NCBI GenBank assembly: GCA_902706205.1
Contig: CACSKA010000011.1
Span: forward strand, 1-64,000
Origin: Chryseobacterium sp. 18061
GTDB taxonomy: Bacteria; Pseudomonadota; Gammaproteobacteria; Enterobacterales; Enterobacteriaceae
Direction of reading: 5' to 3'
DNA length: 64,000 nt
A program made the translations under genes and the position numbers. How positions within the stretch are numbered: position 1 is the first letter of the stretch; each line of letters opens with the position of its first letter. The notes beneath the pieces were generated by a model. The model ran no database searches. It was not told the DNA's origin and was given only the letters and a program-made list of their open reading frames with translations. Shown here piece by piece: positions 49,680-58,741 of the stretch.

Positions 49680-50099
49680 CTATTGGTCACTCGTAGACGT
49701 CTGTTGCACTCCGGAGACCTGGATAGTCGAGGTTTTCCCCGTACTTCTGTCGGTCACGTTAAGCGTGAGCAGGCCACTGCTGTTTTGTATATCGACAATA
49801 AAGTCGTTAGTGACGAGGCGACCCGGTTTCCCGGTAGCGACGTTACCCAACAGGCCACTTAATAATTGTGACTGGATAGCTGACGTGAAGTTATCTAACG
49901 CCGACGGCGCGGTATAACCAAAATCGTCACTCCCACTAGGTGCTTTATACGAGTTCTGCGCCTGGGCTTCATTTAGCAAAAAAGCGCCGTTATTCGGGTT
50001 TCCACCGAAGTTTGGGTTTACGAACTGGAAAACCATATTACCGGCCCAACTTGCTGGTGTAATAAAAACGAGCAAAGCGACAGTACAGGCGATACGCAT
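49680..50099 (-). CDS. csgF: Curli assembly factor CsgF
   Basis: 139 residues (138 in E. coli) with a signal peptide ending SWA and the CsgG-binding N-terminus GNMVFQFVNPNFGGNPNNG. CsgF binds the CsgG pore and links nucleation by CsgB to the cell surface. The start at 50099 is backed by GGAGG; four extra in-frame residues upstream are not used. It lies 26 bp before csgG. Confidence 0.96.
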   Translation of the reverse strand: MRIACTVALLVFITPASWAGNMVFQFVNPNFGGNPNNGAFLLNEAQAQNSYKAPSGSDDFGYTAPSALDNFTSAIQSQLLSGLLGNVATGKPGRLVTNDFIVDIQNSSGLLTLNVTDRSTGKTSTIQVSGVQQTSTSDQ

Positions 50100-50120
50100 G
50101 ATTGCCTCCACCCTCTATGT

Positions 50121-50510
50121 TTAAAATTCGTCGTGTGCTAAATCGTCCGTTTTTAATAAGGCCTGGTCGATTTGGCGTTTATTGATACCTTCTTGCGTAA
50201 TTTGTACAGCTGCGTCTACGGTCTTATCAAATTCCCGTCTTATCGGGAATAAAAAGGTCTGGAATAAAATATCCTGATTAACAGTTATTGTTATCCAACT
50301 CCCCCAGCGTGCGCTGGGTCTTTCATTTATGGATATATTCTCTCGGGTAGTACTGGCCCATTTATCAGTAAAGGAACGATAAAAATCGTGCCCTACCGAT
50401 GATACGGTGTGATCGGCCACGATACCCGGTATCTCCACCTCTCCGGCATGCAGAGAGGGCGCAAGCAGCAGCAGGTTTGCAGCTGCAAGCCAGCACAGGG
50501 AACGTTTCAT
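50121..50510 (-). CDS. csgE: Curli secretion specificity factor CsgE
   Basis: 129 residues, as in E. coli. Signal peptide ending LHAGEVEIPG. CsgE caps the periplasmic side of CsgG and delivers CsgA. Conserved GHDFYRSF and RPSARWGSWITITVN are present. It follows csgD by 17 bp and precedes csgF by 21 bp. Confidence 0.96.
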   Translation of the reverse strand: MKRSLCWLAAANLLLLAPSLHAGEVEIPGIVADHTVSSVGHDFYRSFTDKWASTTRENISINERPSARWGSWITITVNQDILFQTFLFPIRREFDKTVDAAVQITQEGINKRQIDQALLKTDDLAHDEF

Positions 50511-50527
50511 GGTGTCTGCCTGTTAAC

Positions 50528-51175
50528 TTAACGCCTGAGATTATCATTGGCCCAGGAGACGGCCTGGGTCCGGTTTTTTACGGCTAACTTCTTGAAAAGA
50601 TTATAGAGATGTGTTTTAACGGTGTTTTCGCTAATGAACAACGAGCGGGCAATTTCCACGTTGGAAGAGCCGACCCGCAATTTATTCAAAATTTCCCGTT
50701 CACGCTGCGTCAGCATTGCGCTTTCGGCATTGTTGTAACGGTAGTTACCTGAATGCGTAATCAAATAGCTGGCGAGCTTATGCGAAAAGTAACAATCGCC
50801 ATGCATAATCATGTTTAACCCTTCGATCAAACGTGATTCAGTTTCATTGTTATAAAAGACACCGTTGATATGTGGCCAGTTTTCTATGTCCCTGAAAGGG
50901 TACTCCTCGGGTGTATTGAGTAATACCAGTTTCATCCCGTTGTTTTTTCGGCCTAAATTTTCCTGCCAGTGAGTGATCAGCCTTTTATCCGCTTCCATCA
51001 TATCGAAGATCATGATGCTGTCAGGCAACGTCTCTTCGATAATACGATGAATGTTTTGTACTTTTCCTGAGATATCCAGAGTCGATTTTAAATATTGTAA
51101 AAGTGCGCTGGCTTGTAAGGACGGCTTTGTTACAAGTACAAGCGTACTGCCTAAACTATGGACTTCATTTAACAT
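50528..51175 (-). CDS. csgD: Biofilm master regulator CsgD
   Basis: 215 residues (216 in E. coli). The N-terminal receiver-like domain (about 1-140) keeps the Asp in IMIFDMMEAD but lacks the full acidic pocket of true receivers. The C-terminal LuxR/FixJ helix-turn-helix reads LTQREREILNKLRVGSSNVEIARSL and continues SENTVKTHLYNLFKKL. CsgD activates csgBAC and cellulose synthesis. It heads csgDEFG; its long upstream region faces csgB. Confidence 0.96.
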   Translation of the reverse strand: MLNEVHSLGSTLVLVTKPSLQASALLQYLKSTLDISGKVQNIHRIIEETLPDSIMIFDMMEADKRLITHWQENLGRKNNGMKLVLLNTPEEYPFRDIENWPHINGVFYNNETESRLIEGLNMIMHGDCYFSHKLASYLITHSGNYRYNNAESAMLTQREREILNKLRVGSSNVEIARSLFISENTVKTHLYNLFKKLAVKNRTQAVSWANDNLRR

Positions 51176-51903
51176 GATGAAACTCCAACGTTTTATAGCA
51201 GCTATCAGTTTTCCCCGTAAAAATACGGGGGTCCAGAAGTACTGATTGAGGCTGCATTGCTGTGTATACGTATTGTCGAAAACCCTAAGGAGGGTAAAAA
51301 GTCAATAAAACAATATTAGATACTTCAGTGTTCAATCTAGTCATTGCTAAATTTTAAGCAAGATCAAACACTGTAACAAAATGTAATATGGAATATTAAA
51401 ATGTAAATATCAACTTCGTGAATCATTTAGAAGTGATGATAAAGTTGTACACGGAAATAAAATCGCAGCAACTTAATAAGTCACACAAATGATCTAATTC
51501 GTTAATATCTAAAGGATATATTATTGTCTGTGCGTTGACTTCCCTCGTTAAAATAATACTTTGGTTTGTAACGCTTTTATCTTTAGAAAATTTTGGTCAA
51601 ATGAGATCGCGATCCTGATCTTCGTGAGTTGTTTTTTTCTGCCGCGCTAAACACCTTGATTTATAAGATTATCCGTTTTTTTAGATATGTTGTGATAATA
51701 GAAACACAAATAATCATATTTAAAGACGGGGACATAGCGTAATTCTCATACTTAGGAATGATCCGAAAAATTTAAAATCAACCTTGCGGGTGACACCATT
51801 TAATTTTGGTCAGCAACATACTGTTCATCGTAACGTCGCATTAACAACAACGTCGGCGTTATTTAACAGCAACAGAATTAGCCAGGATTCAAGCGGGTGG
51901 AAC
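51176..51903. promoter_or_regulatory. csgD-csgB divergent control region
   Basis: 728 bp, strongly AT-rich, as in other curli loci, where OmpR, IHF, H-NS, RpoS and others act. A CsgD-like box, CGGGTGACAC at 51787-51796, lies 108 bp before csgB and matches the first seven bases of the known CGGGTGA motif. Individual sites for the other regulators cannot be assigned with confidence. No gene is seen. Confidence 0.6.
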
Positions 51904-52362
51904 ATGAACAAGAAAGTGTATTTTCTGTCGTTAACACTGCTGGCGATACCTGGATTAGTAGCTGCATCGGGTTATGATCTGGCAAGTCCAGAATATAATC
52001 TGGTCGCCAATGGGCTTAACTCTAATCTTGCTAATGAAACGGCAATTGTCGCTCAGCAAGGTTATGGGAATGGCGCGAATACTCAACAGGATGGAAATCA
52101 TCAAATAGCCGTTGTTTCTCAACGAGGTAATGGCAATCAGGCTGATGTTTCTCAATCCGGTGGGTACAATCTGGCCTACGTAGATCAGGCCGGAAGTAGT
52201 AATGATGCAGATATTAGCCAATCAGGCTATGGGAATACGGGGGTTATTATCCAGCGAGGTTCGGGTAATCAGGCCAGTATTTCACAGCAGCAGTCCGTAG
52301 GTACTAAAACAGTTATTGTGCAAAACTCGTCGCAAATGGCCGTTCGTGTATTAACACGTTAA
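51904..52362 (+). CDS. csgB: Curli nucleator CsgB
   Basis: 152 residues (151 in E. coli). Signal peptide ending VAASGYD; then five amyloid repeats of about 22 residues, with motifs such as AIVAQQGYGNGANTQQ, AVVSQRGNGNQADVSQ and AYVDQAGSSNDADISQ. The last repeat ends MAVRVLTR with the basic tail that helps anchor CsgB to the surface. The start at 51904 has GGGTGG upstream; the long in-frame extension is rejected. Confidence 0.96.
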   Translation: MNKKVYFLSLTLLAIPGLVAASGYDLASPEYNLVANGLNSNLANETAIVAQQGYGNGANTQQDGNHQIAVVSQRGNGNQADVSQSGGYNLAYVDQAGSSNDADISQSGYGNTGVIIQRGSGNQASISQQQSVGTKTVIVQNSSQMAVRVLTR

Positions 52363-52402
52363 TGGTTATAAGACGAAACCTAATCAAACCAATGGGGGTT
52401 TT

Positions 52403-52852
52403 ATGAATATTAAAATGTCTATGATTGCAATGGTTCTTGTTTCTGGCGCAGCATTTGCGGGTGGTCCTGGCGGCGGCGGTGGTCTGCCACAAGTTAATTC
52501 CAGTAATGAAACTGTGAATATTTATCAGGAAGGCGGTAATAACGGCGCCAGCGTGGATCAAAGTGGGTCCAAATACGCAGATGTGAACATCTCACAGAAA
52601 GGTCTGAACAACCTGGCAACTGCAACACAAAGCAGTGCCTACAACAGTGATATCAACGTGTCACAGGTTGGTTTTAGCAACAGCTCAAGCAACCTGCAAA
52701 CCGGCGATAACTCCACTATTAACGTCAGCCAGAACAACCTTTACGGCTGGGGGGCGGGTAACTCTGCCAACGTGAATCAGACCGCTGACAGCTCTATTGT
52801 CAACGTGACTCAGAACGGCTCTGCTAACTGGGCGAACGTATACCAGCATTAA
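52403..52852 (+). CDS. csgA: Major curli subunit CsgA, with an enlarged fourth repeat
   Basis: 149 residues (151 in E. coli). Signal peptide, then a Gly-rich N-terminal segment and five repeats with the Q-x4-N-x5-Q core: Q42/N47/Q53, Q65/N70/Q76, Q88/N93/Q99, Q110/N120/Q126 and Q137/N142/Q148. In repeat 4 the turn between Q110 and N120 is five residues longer and carries Tyr and Trp (NNLYGWGAG). Otherwise the amyloid fold is as in E. coli. It follows csgB by 40 bp. Confidence 0.95.
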   Translation: MNIKMSMIAMVLVSGAAFAGGPGGGGGLPQVNSSNETVNIYQEGGNNGASVDQSGSKYADVNISQKGLNNLATATQSSAYNSDINVSQVGFSNSSSNLQTGDNSTINVSQNNLYGWGAGNSANVNQTADSSIVNVTQNGSANWANVYQH

Positions 52853-52871
52853 TCTGGGATTCGCACTATAT

Positions 52872-52898
52872 AAAAACAGGGCCTGTGCCCTGTTTTTT
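52872..52898 (+). terminator. Terminator-like hairpin between csgA and csgC
   Basis: AAAACAGGGC CTGT GCCCTGTTTTTTT after csgA. It probably ends or reduces transcription, lowering csgC relative to csgA. Confidence 0.88.
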
Positions 52899-52912
52899 TA
52901 TTGGAGGATGTC

Positions 52913-53242
52913 ATGAACAGCTTACTTATTGCGGTCGCGCTCACCAATAGCATTGCCTTCAATGTGACCCATCAAGGGGAAATGTACACCATTACGCCTC
53001 AGGTCACTGTGTCAGAGCCGTGCCAGTGCCGGGTGAGTATCCAGACGATGCGCGAAGGGCAGGGTGGAACCAGCAACATTCAGCAGAGTAAAACGTTAAG
53101 TTTGCCCGCTAATCAGCCCATTGATCTCTCGCGGATGCAGTTAAATATCACCCAGAACGACACGGTAAAAGTGGTTGTCACGCTCACGGATGGACAGGCC
53201 CTGCATCTTTCGGCGCAATGGCCGAACGCAGAAAGGACGTAG
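52913..53242 (+). CDS. csgC: Curli amyloid inhibitor CsgC
   Basis: 109 residues (110 in E. coli), a periplasmic immunoglobulin-like protein that keeps CsgA from forming amyloid inside the cell. The conserved CxC motif is present as PCQCRVS. The N-terminus is hydrophobic (MNSLLIAVALTNS). The start at 52913 has TTGGAGGATG directly before it. Confidence 0.93.
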   Translation: MNSLLIAVALTNSIAFNVTHQGEMYTITPQVTVSEPCQCRVSIQTMREGQGGTSNIQQSKTLSLPANQPIDLSRMQLNITQNDTVKVVVTLTDGQALHLSAQWPNAERT

Positions 53243-53397
53243 CAACGCCATAATTTTAAGGGATTGAGTGGCGCTAAGTCGCAGTGGTGATTACTTTTAC
53301 GTTAAGGGTTTGCAGTGTCGTGCTGTTGACTACGCACGGTGAGGGGCAGCGTGCGCATTACTCTCTCAGGGATGATAACATTCCTCGGAGCTACGCG

Positions 53398-53721
53398 ATG
53401 AAAACCTTAACTAAACAGCTGTGTGCCCTTGCCTGTCTGTCGTCGGCATTGCTCACTGGCACCGCCACCGTAACAACCTCTCAGGCACAGGGTGGCGTCA
53501 TTCATTTTGTCGGGTCGATTGTCGAAGATCCTTGCAACATTTCTACCGGTTCTCAGCATATTTCCATGAGTTGCCACCGTGCAGGGCAGGTACAAACTTC
53601 CGCTATTTCTTTCCAGCAGGCCGCTACAGGACAAGTCGTGAATAACGAGGCGGCAACTGTTAGCATGCGTTACATTAACCCTCAGAAAACACTCGGTGTC
53701 GTCACCATCGCTTATCGTTAA
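53398..53721 (+). CDS. ymdA: YmdA, exported protein next to the curli genes
   Basis: 107 residues (103 in E. coli). Signal peptide ending TSQAQGG and one Cys pair, in DPCNIS and MSCHRAG, as in pilin-like domains (GGVIHFVGSIVEDPCNIS resembles the start of fimbrial subunits). The C-terminus YINPQKTLGVVTIAYR ends in a beta strand. The function is unknown. The start at 53398 follows CGGAG. Confidence 0.9.
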   Translation: MKTLTKQLCALACLSSALLTGTATVTTSQAQGGVIHFVGSIVEDPCNISTGSQHISMSCHRAGQVQTSAISFQQAATGQVVNNEAATVSMRYINPQKTLGVVTIAYR

Positions 53722-53796
53722 CCTCTTTACGGATAAACGCTTTCTCCTGCTTTTGACTAAACTTGAACTCAAGTGAACGTTCGGCAGGAGAAATTT

Positions 53797-54327
53797 ATGA
53801 ACGCGCGGATCCAAATCCTTCAGGCCGATATCACTCTCCTCGATGTCGATGTTATCGTCAACGCCGCCAATCCGTCGTTACTGGGCGGAGGGGGTGTGGA
53901 TGGGGCCATTCACCGGGCTGCAGGCCCGGCATTACTGGAAGCGTGCAAAAAAGTGCGCCAGCAGCAAGGAGAGTGTCCCGCTGGTCACGCGGTGATAACC
54001 GAGGCCGGTAATCTTAACGCCAAAGCGGTTATCCACGCCGTTGGGCCAGTGTGGCGTGGTGGCGAACAGCACGAGGCAGCGTTGCTGGAGGACGCTTACC
54101 GCAACAGCCTGCAGCTGGCGGAAGCCAATGGCTATCGTACCCTTGCTTTTCCCACTATCAGTACCGGCGTTTACGGTTATCCTAAAGCCGCTGCGGCAGC
54201 GATTGCGTTTACGACCGTGGATCGCTGGCTTGCCAGCCACGCGTTACCTGAACAGGTAACTTTCGTTTGCTTTGATGAGGACAGTGCACATTTATATGCA
54301 CGATTACTTAGCCAGCAGGGAAACTGA
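53797..54327 (+). CDS. ymdB: Macrodomain protein YmdB (O-acetyl-ADP-ribose deacetylase)
   Basis: 176 residues (177 in E. coli). A macrodomain of the Appr-1-p class: QADITLLDVDVIVNAANPSLLGGGGVDGAIHRAAG is the ligand-binding signature, with STGVYGYP the second loop. E. coli YmdB deacetylates O-acetyl-ADP-ribose and also inhibits RNase III, affecting biofilm. The start at 53797 follows GGCAGGAG; an in-frame ATG at 53773 is not used. The downstream clsC overlaps its end by 32 bp. Confidence 0.95.
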   Translation: MNARIQILQADITLLDVDVIVNAANPSLLGGGGVDGAIHRAAGPALLEACKKVRQQQGECPAGHAVITEAGNLNAKAVIHAVGPVWRGGEQHEAALLEDAYRNSLQLAEANGYRTLAFPTISTGVYGYPKAAAAAIAFTTVDRWLASHALPEQVTFVCFDEDSAHLYARLLSQQGN

Positions 54328-55747
54328 CACCCGCCTGCACCAGGCGCTGGCTTCTTCAGAGAACGCCTCGGCAACAGTCTGTGGGATCCACACGCTTGAA
54401 GACAGTCTTGAAGCTTTTGCGGCGCGCTATCAGCTCGCTGCCCTGGCAGATCGCACCCTCGATGTGCAGTACTATATTTGGGAAGACGACGTCTCCGGGC
54501 GATTGCTGTTTCAGGCACTGATGGACGCCGCAGACCGGGGCGTGAAGGTGCGATTATTACTGGATGACAACAATACCAGCGGGCTGGACGACACGCTCAA
54601 AATACTGGATGCCCATCCCAATATCGACGTGCGGCTGTTCAATCCCTTTTCATTTCGTACTCTGCGGATGCTGGGTTATCTGACAGATTTCGCGCGCCTC
54701 AACCGCCGGATGCATAACAAAAGTTTTAGTGCGGACTGTCTGGCGACCATCATCGGTGGACGCAACGTGGGTGATGCCTATTTCGGTATCGGTGAAGAAC
54801 CGTTGTTTACCGATCTCGACGTGCTGGCGACAGGGCATGTCGTCGCAGAAGTGGAACGGGATTTCGAGCGTTACTGGCAGTGTGAATCAGTGAAAACCCT
54901 AAAACAGGTGCTTCCGTCGGACAACACGGTAAGGGTAACGTCATCTTTGCCGGGGTTTTCCGATGAACAGCAGATTGCCGCTGACCGCTATCTGGAAAAA
55001 CTGACGACAACCGAAATCGCCCGACGCATGTCGCAGGGGGATTTATCCTTTATCCACGCGGAAACCAAACTGCTCAGCGACGATCCGCGCAAAGGGGAGG
55101 GGAGAGCCGCCCCGCGCAGTTTACTGCCTGAACGATTACGCCGCGCAATGGGTACGCCAGAATCAAATATCGATATTATCTCTTCTTATTTTGTGCCGGG
55201 CCGCGCGGGCGTGGCGCAAATTCTACAGCTGGTGCGTAAAGGGGTGAAAGTCGCAATTCTGACGAACTCTCTGGCGGCGAATGATGTGGCGGTGGTTCAC
55301 GCGGGATATGCGCGCTGGCGTAAAAAGTTGCTTCGTCACGGCGTCGAACTTTACGAGCTAAAACCTACGCAACATCCTCGGCCAGGCATCCGCGATCGCG
55401 GTTTGACCGGTAACTCCGGCTCCAGCCTGCACGCCAAAACCTTCAGTATTGATGGCAAAAAAGTATTTATAGGCTCTTTTAATTTCGACCCGCGTTCGGC
55501 GCTGCTCAATACCGAAATGGGGCTGGTTATCGATAGCGAGCACCTTGCCCAGCGCATTCACCATCGTTTTCTGAAAAGTCAGCGCGACGCCGCATGGAAG
55601 CTCAAGCTAACGCGTTGGGGAAAAATTCACTGGATAGACAGGGAAAACGGGCAGGAAACCGAACTGCGCAAAGAGCCGCAGGCCAAAATCTGGCAGCGTA
55701 TTTTAGTGCTGATAGCGTATGTGTTGCCGGTGGAGTGGTTGTTGTAA
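54296..55747 (+). CDS. clsC: Cardiolipin synthase C
   Basis: 483 residues from the ATG at 54296 (473 in E. coli); an ATG at 54275 would add seven. Two phospholipase D motifs, HxKx4D-like: RMHNKSFSADC near residue 140 and SLHAKTFSIDG near residue 395, the latter followed by GSFNFDPRS. ClsC uses phosphatidylethanolamine as donor to phosphatidylglycerol to make cardiolipin and works best together with YmdB, whose gene overlaps this one by 32 bp, so co-expression is built in. Confidence 0.95.
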   Translation: MHDYLASRETDTRLHQALASSENASATVCGIHTLEDSLEAFAARYQLAALADRTLDVQYYIWEDDVSGRLLFQALMDAADRGVKVRLLLDDNNTSGLDDTLKILDAHPNIDVRLFNPFSFRTLRMLGYLTDFARLNRRMHNKSFSADCLATIIGGRNVGDAYFGIGEEPLFTDLDVLATGHVVAEVERDFERYWQCESVKTLKQVLPSDNTVRVTSSLPGFSDEQQIAADRYLEKLTTTEIARRMSQGDLSFIHAETKLLSDDPRKGEGRAAPRSLLPERLRRAMGTPESNIDIISSYFVPGRAGVAQILQLVRKGVKVAILTNSLAANDVAVVHAGYARWRKKLLRHGVELYELKPTQHPRPGIRDRGLTGNSGSSLHAKTFSIDGKKVFIGSFNFDPRSALLNTEMGLVIDSEHLAQRIHHRFLKSQRDAAWKLKLTRWGKIHWIDRENGQETELRKEPQAKIWQRILVLIAYVLPVEWLL

Positions 55748-55749
55748 TC

Positions 55750-55777
55750 GGGCCGCACAGAGGCGGCCCGTTTTATT
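55750..55777. terminator. Terminator between clsC and opgC
   Basis: CGGGCCGC ACAGA GGCGGCCCG then TTTTATT. It separates two convergent genes. Confidence 0.88.
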
Positions 55778-56936
55778 ACTGTGCGGAAGGCTGAACTTTA
55801 TTCGGCGGCGTCTGCGGTTTGCCTGAAAACAGGAAGCGCAGCAGCGGAATGCGAAGGTGAATTTCGTACAGGATAATTGCAATCCCAACCACGAACACCA
55901 GACCGGTGATAAAGCCGACCAGGTTGGAATGGATGTACGGGGTGATCCACGCGCCGTACAACAGGGTCAGCGGATGGTGTACCAGATAAATAAACAGCGA
56001 GGCGTTGACGAAATAGGTCACGCGGCTGGATTTGAAATTCAACATCCGGTGGCCAAATGCAAACACCACGTTGACCATCCACAGACCTAACACCATCGTG
56101 ATTACGTACTCGGTTTCATACATCCAGGCCTCGCCAGAGCCGTATTGCTGGTTCAGACGATAGGCGATAAAGCCGAGAGCCGCGCCGACCATGCACCACG
56201 GTGAAGGGGTAGTGAACACATCTTTGAGGCGTGGATTCACGAACGCCTGCGCGCCAAGAATAAAGAACGGCAGATAGAATAGGGTCTGCATCACCACAAA
56301 ATTAAAAATACCGTCGCTGAGTATCGGGGGATACACGATGAACAGCGTCCGGCGGATAATGGCGTACACAATGCCCAGTGCAAGGAACAGCCCGGTCAGC
56401 TGGCCCATGTTGACATTACTGAAGAATGCCAGAATCGAGGCTTGCTGACGCTTTTTGATCCAATGGAACAGCGCCAGCCCGAGCGTCGTTAGCACCACCA
56501 GAACCAACAGGAACCACAGGTGAGACACCAGTTCCCACGCCAGGGTGTTGAATTTTTGATAGCCGGTCAACGTATGCCAGGTTGCCGATTTTCCCTCAAC
56601 GTGCTGAAGCATTAAAAATTGCGGCAGCGTCAGCAGGGGAATGGCGGTCAACATCGGGATGCCGACGCGCTCCACGCGCACCGTCCACCATTTCTTCATC
56701 GGATAGCGCAAAAACAGCATGTACGAGAAATAGCCGGAAATGACGAAAAAGACCTGCATACGGAAGGAGTGCACAAAATCGTTGAACAGCGTCAGCCACC
56801 ACGAAGGTTCAGCACTGTTGACGTGCCAGGTGTGGCTGGAATAAATCAGGGAAATATGGAAAGGGATACCCAACAGCATCAGCCAGGCGCGGATGGAGTC
56901 GAGGAAATATTCGCGTTGCGGTGGTGTATTATTCAT
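55776..56936 (-). CDS. opgC: OpgC, succinyltransferase of osmoregulated periplasmic glucans
   Basis: 386 residues (385 in E. coli), ten membrane helices of the acyltransferase 3 family. The N-terminal motif REYFLDSIRAWLMLLGIPFHISLIYS includes the family's conserved His. OpgC transfers succinyl groups to glucans in the periplasm. Divergent from opgGH across 269 bp that hold both promoters. Confidence 0.95.
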   Translation of the reverse strand: MNNTPPQREYFLDSIRAWLMLLGIPFHISLIYSSHTWHVNSAEPSWWLTLFNDFVHSFRMQVFFVISGYFSYMLFLRYPMKKWWTVRVERVGIPMLTAIPLLTLPQFLMLQHVEGKSATWHTLTGYQKFNTLAWELVSHLWFLLVLVVLTTLGLALFHWIKKRQQASILAFFSNVNMGQLTGLFLALGIVYAIIRRTLFIVYPPILSDGIFNFVVMQTLFYLPFFILGAQAFVNPRLKDVFTTPSPWCMVGAALGFIAYRLNQQYGSGEAWMYETEYVITMVLGLWMVNVVFAFGHRMLNFKSSRVTYFVNASLFIYLVHHPLTLLYGAWITPYIHSNLVGFITGLVFVVGIAIILYEIHLRIPLLRFLFSGKPQTPPNKVQPSAQ

Positions 56937-57205
56937 AAAGTTAATGAAATCTCAGACTAATCGTCTTATCGGTCAGTACGAAAACAGTTAGATTCGAGCA
57001 ACCCTACACGAAGTCCGGGAACCTGTCTTTAGGAGTAGCACGCAAAGTGCATCCCGGTGTGGAACGTTGCTTATTCCATAGGCCATTGAGCCGAACAAAA
57101 TGGGGATTATGTTGTCGGATTGCTTGAGTTTCCATTAAAATGGATCGGATCGATTTAAGCACACAAAGGGGGAAGTGCTTACTACTTATGAAAAATAAAC
57201 CACAG
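56937..57205. promoter_or_regulatory. opgC-opgG divergent promoter region
   Basis: 269 bp between the divergent genes. In E. coli the opgGH promoter is osmotically controlled; I cannot identify a specific operator here. Confidence 0.5.
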
Positions 57206-58741
57206 ATGATGAAACTGCGTTGGATAGGCGCAGCCATAATGTTGTCCCTGTGTACTTCATCTGCATGGGCGTTCAGTATTGATGATGTAGCGAAGGAAGC
57301 GAAATCGCTAGCCGGCAAGGGCTATGAAGCGCCAAAAAGTAACCTGCCCTCCGTTTTCCGCGACATGAAATACGCGGATTATCAGCAAATTCAGTTCAAT
57401 CACGACAAAGCTTACTGGAGCAAGGTCAAGACTCCGTTCAAGCTTGAGTTCTACCATCAGGGGATGTATTTCGACACGCCAGTCGCGATTAATGAAGTGA
57501 CGGCCACGTCGGTGAAGAAAATCAAATACAGCCCGGATTACTTCAATTTTGGCAATGTCCAGCATGATAAAGACACCGTCAAGGATCTGGGTTTTGCCGG
57601 GTTTAAAGTGCTGTATCCGATCAACAGCAAAGATAAAAACGACGAAATCGTCAGCATGCTCGGAGCCAGCTATTTCCGCGTTTTAGGCCAGGGTCAAACC
57701 TATGGCTTGTCTGCCCGCGGCCTTGCTATTGATACGGCTTTGCCATCTGGCGAAGAGTTCCCGCGTTTTCGTGAGTTCTGGATTGAGCGTCCAAAAGCGA
57801 GCGACAAACGTCTGACTATTTATGCATTACTGGATTCCCCACGTGCGACCGGTGCCTATCGCTTTGTGGTGATGCCTGGCCGCGATACCGTGGTTGATGT
57901 GCAGTCTAAAGTTTACCTGCGCGATAAAGTGGGCAAACTGGGCGTGGCACCACTGACCAGCATGTTCCTGTTTGGGCCGAATCAGCCATCTCCAACCACC
58001 AACTTCCGTCCTGAACTCCACGACTCTAACGGTCTGTCGATTCATGCAGGTAACGGAGAGTGGATCTGGCGTCCTCTGAATAACCCGAAACACCTGGCAG
58101 TCAGCAGTTACGCGACCGAAAATCCGCAAGGCTTTGGTCTGTTGCAGCGCGGCCGTCAGTTCTCACGTTATGAAGATCTTGACGATCGTTATGACCTGCG
58201 CCCAAGCGCGTGGATCACCCCGAAAGGCGACTGGGGCAAAGGGAAGGTCGAGTTGGTGGAAATTCCAACCAATGACGAAACCAACGATAACATCGTCGCT
58301 TACTGGACGCCGGATCAGTTGCCGGAACCAGGTAAAGAGATGAACTTCAAATACACCATCACTTTCAGCCGTGACGAAGACAAACTGCACGCCCCGGATA
58401 GCGCGTATGTCATGCAGACGCGTCGTTCAACGGGGGATGTGAAGCAGTCGAACCTCATTCGTCAGCCGGATGGCACTATCGCGTTTGTCGTCGACTACAC
58501 TGGCGCGGACATGAAAAAGTTGCCGCAGGATACGCCGGTTACTGCCCAGACCAGTATTGGTGACAACGGGGAAATCGTGGACAGCAATGTTCGCTATAAC
58601 CCGATGACTAAAGGCTGGCGTCTGACGATGCGTGTGAAAGTCAAAGATGTGAAGAAAACGACTGACATGCGTGCGGCCCTGGTCAATGGCGATCAGACGC
58701 TGAGTGAAACCTGGAGCTATCAGCTACCTGCCAATGAATAA
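57206..58741 (+). CDS. opgG: OpgG, periplasmic glucan biosynthesis protein
   Basis: 511 residues, as in E. coli. Signal peptide ending SSAWAFSIDD. The MdoG domain fills the rest; OpgG acts in the periplasm on glucan chains exported by OpgH, in backbone formation and branching. Start 57206 (MMKLRW) gives the E. coli length; an in-frame ATG at 57188 (adding MKNKPQ) is possible. It overlaps opgH by 8 bp. Confidence 0.96.
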   Translation: MMKLRWIGAAIMLSLCTSSAWAFSIDDVAKEAKSLAGKGYEAPKSNLPSVFRDMKYADYQQIQFNHDKAYWSKVKTPFKLEFYHQGMYFDTPVAINEVTATSVKKIKYSPDYFNFGNVQHDKDTVKDLGFAGFKVLYPINSKDKNDEIVSMLGASYFRVLGQGQTYGLSARGLAIDTALPSGEEFPRFREFWIERPKASDKRLTIYALLDSPRATGAYRFVVMPGRDTVVDVQSKVYLRDKVGKLGVAPLTSMFLFGPNQPSPTTNFRPELHDSNGLSIHAGNGEWIWRPLNNPKHLAVSSYATENPQGFGLLQRGRQFSRYEDLDDRYDLRPSAWITPKGDWGKGKVELVEIPTNDETNDNIVAYWTPDQLPEPGKEMNFKYTITFSRDEDKLHAPDSAYVMQTRRSTGDVKQSNLIRQPDGTIAFVVDYTGADMKKLPQDTPVTAQTSIGDNGEIVDSNVRYNPMTKGWRLTMRVKVKDVKKTTDMRAALVNGDQTLSETWSYQLPANE

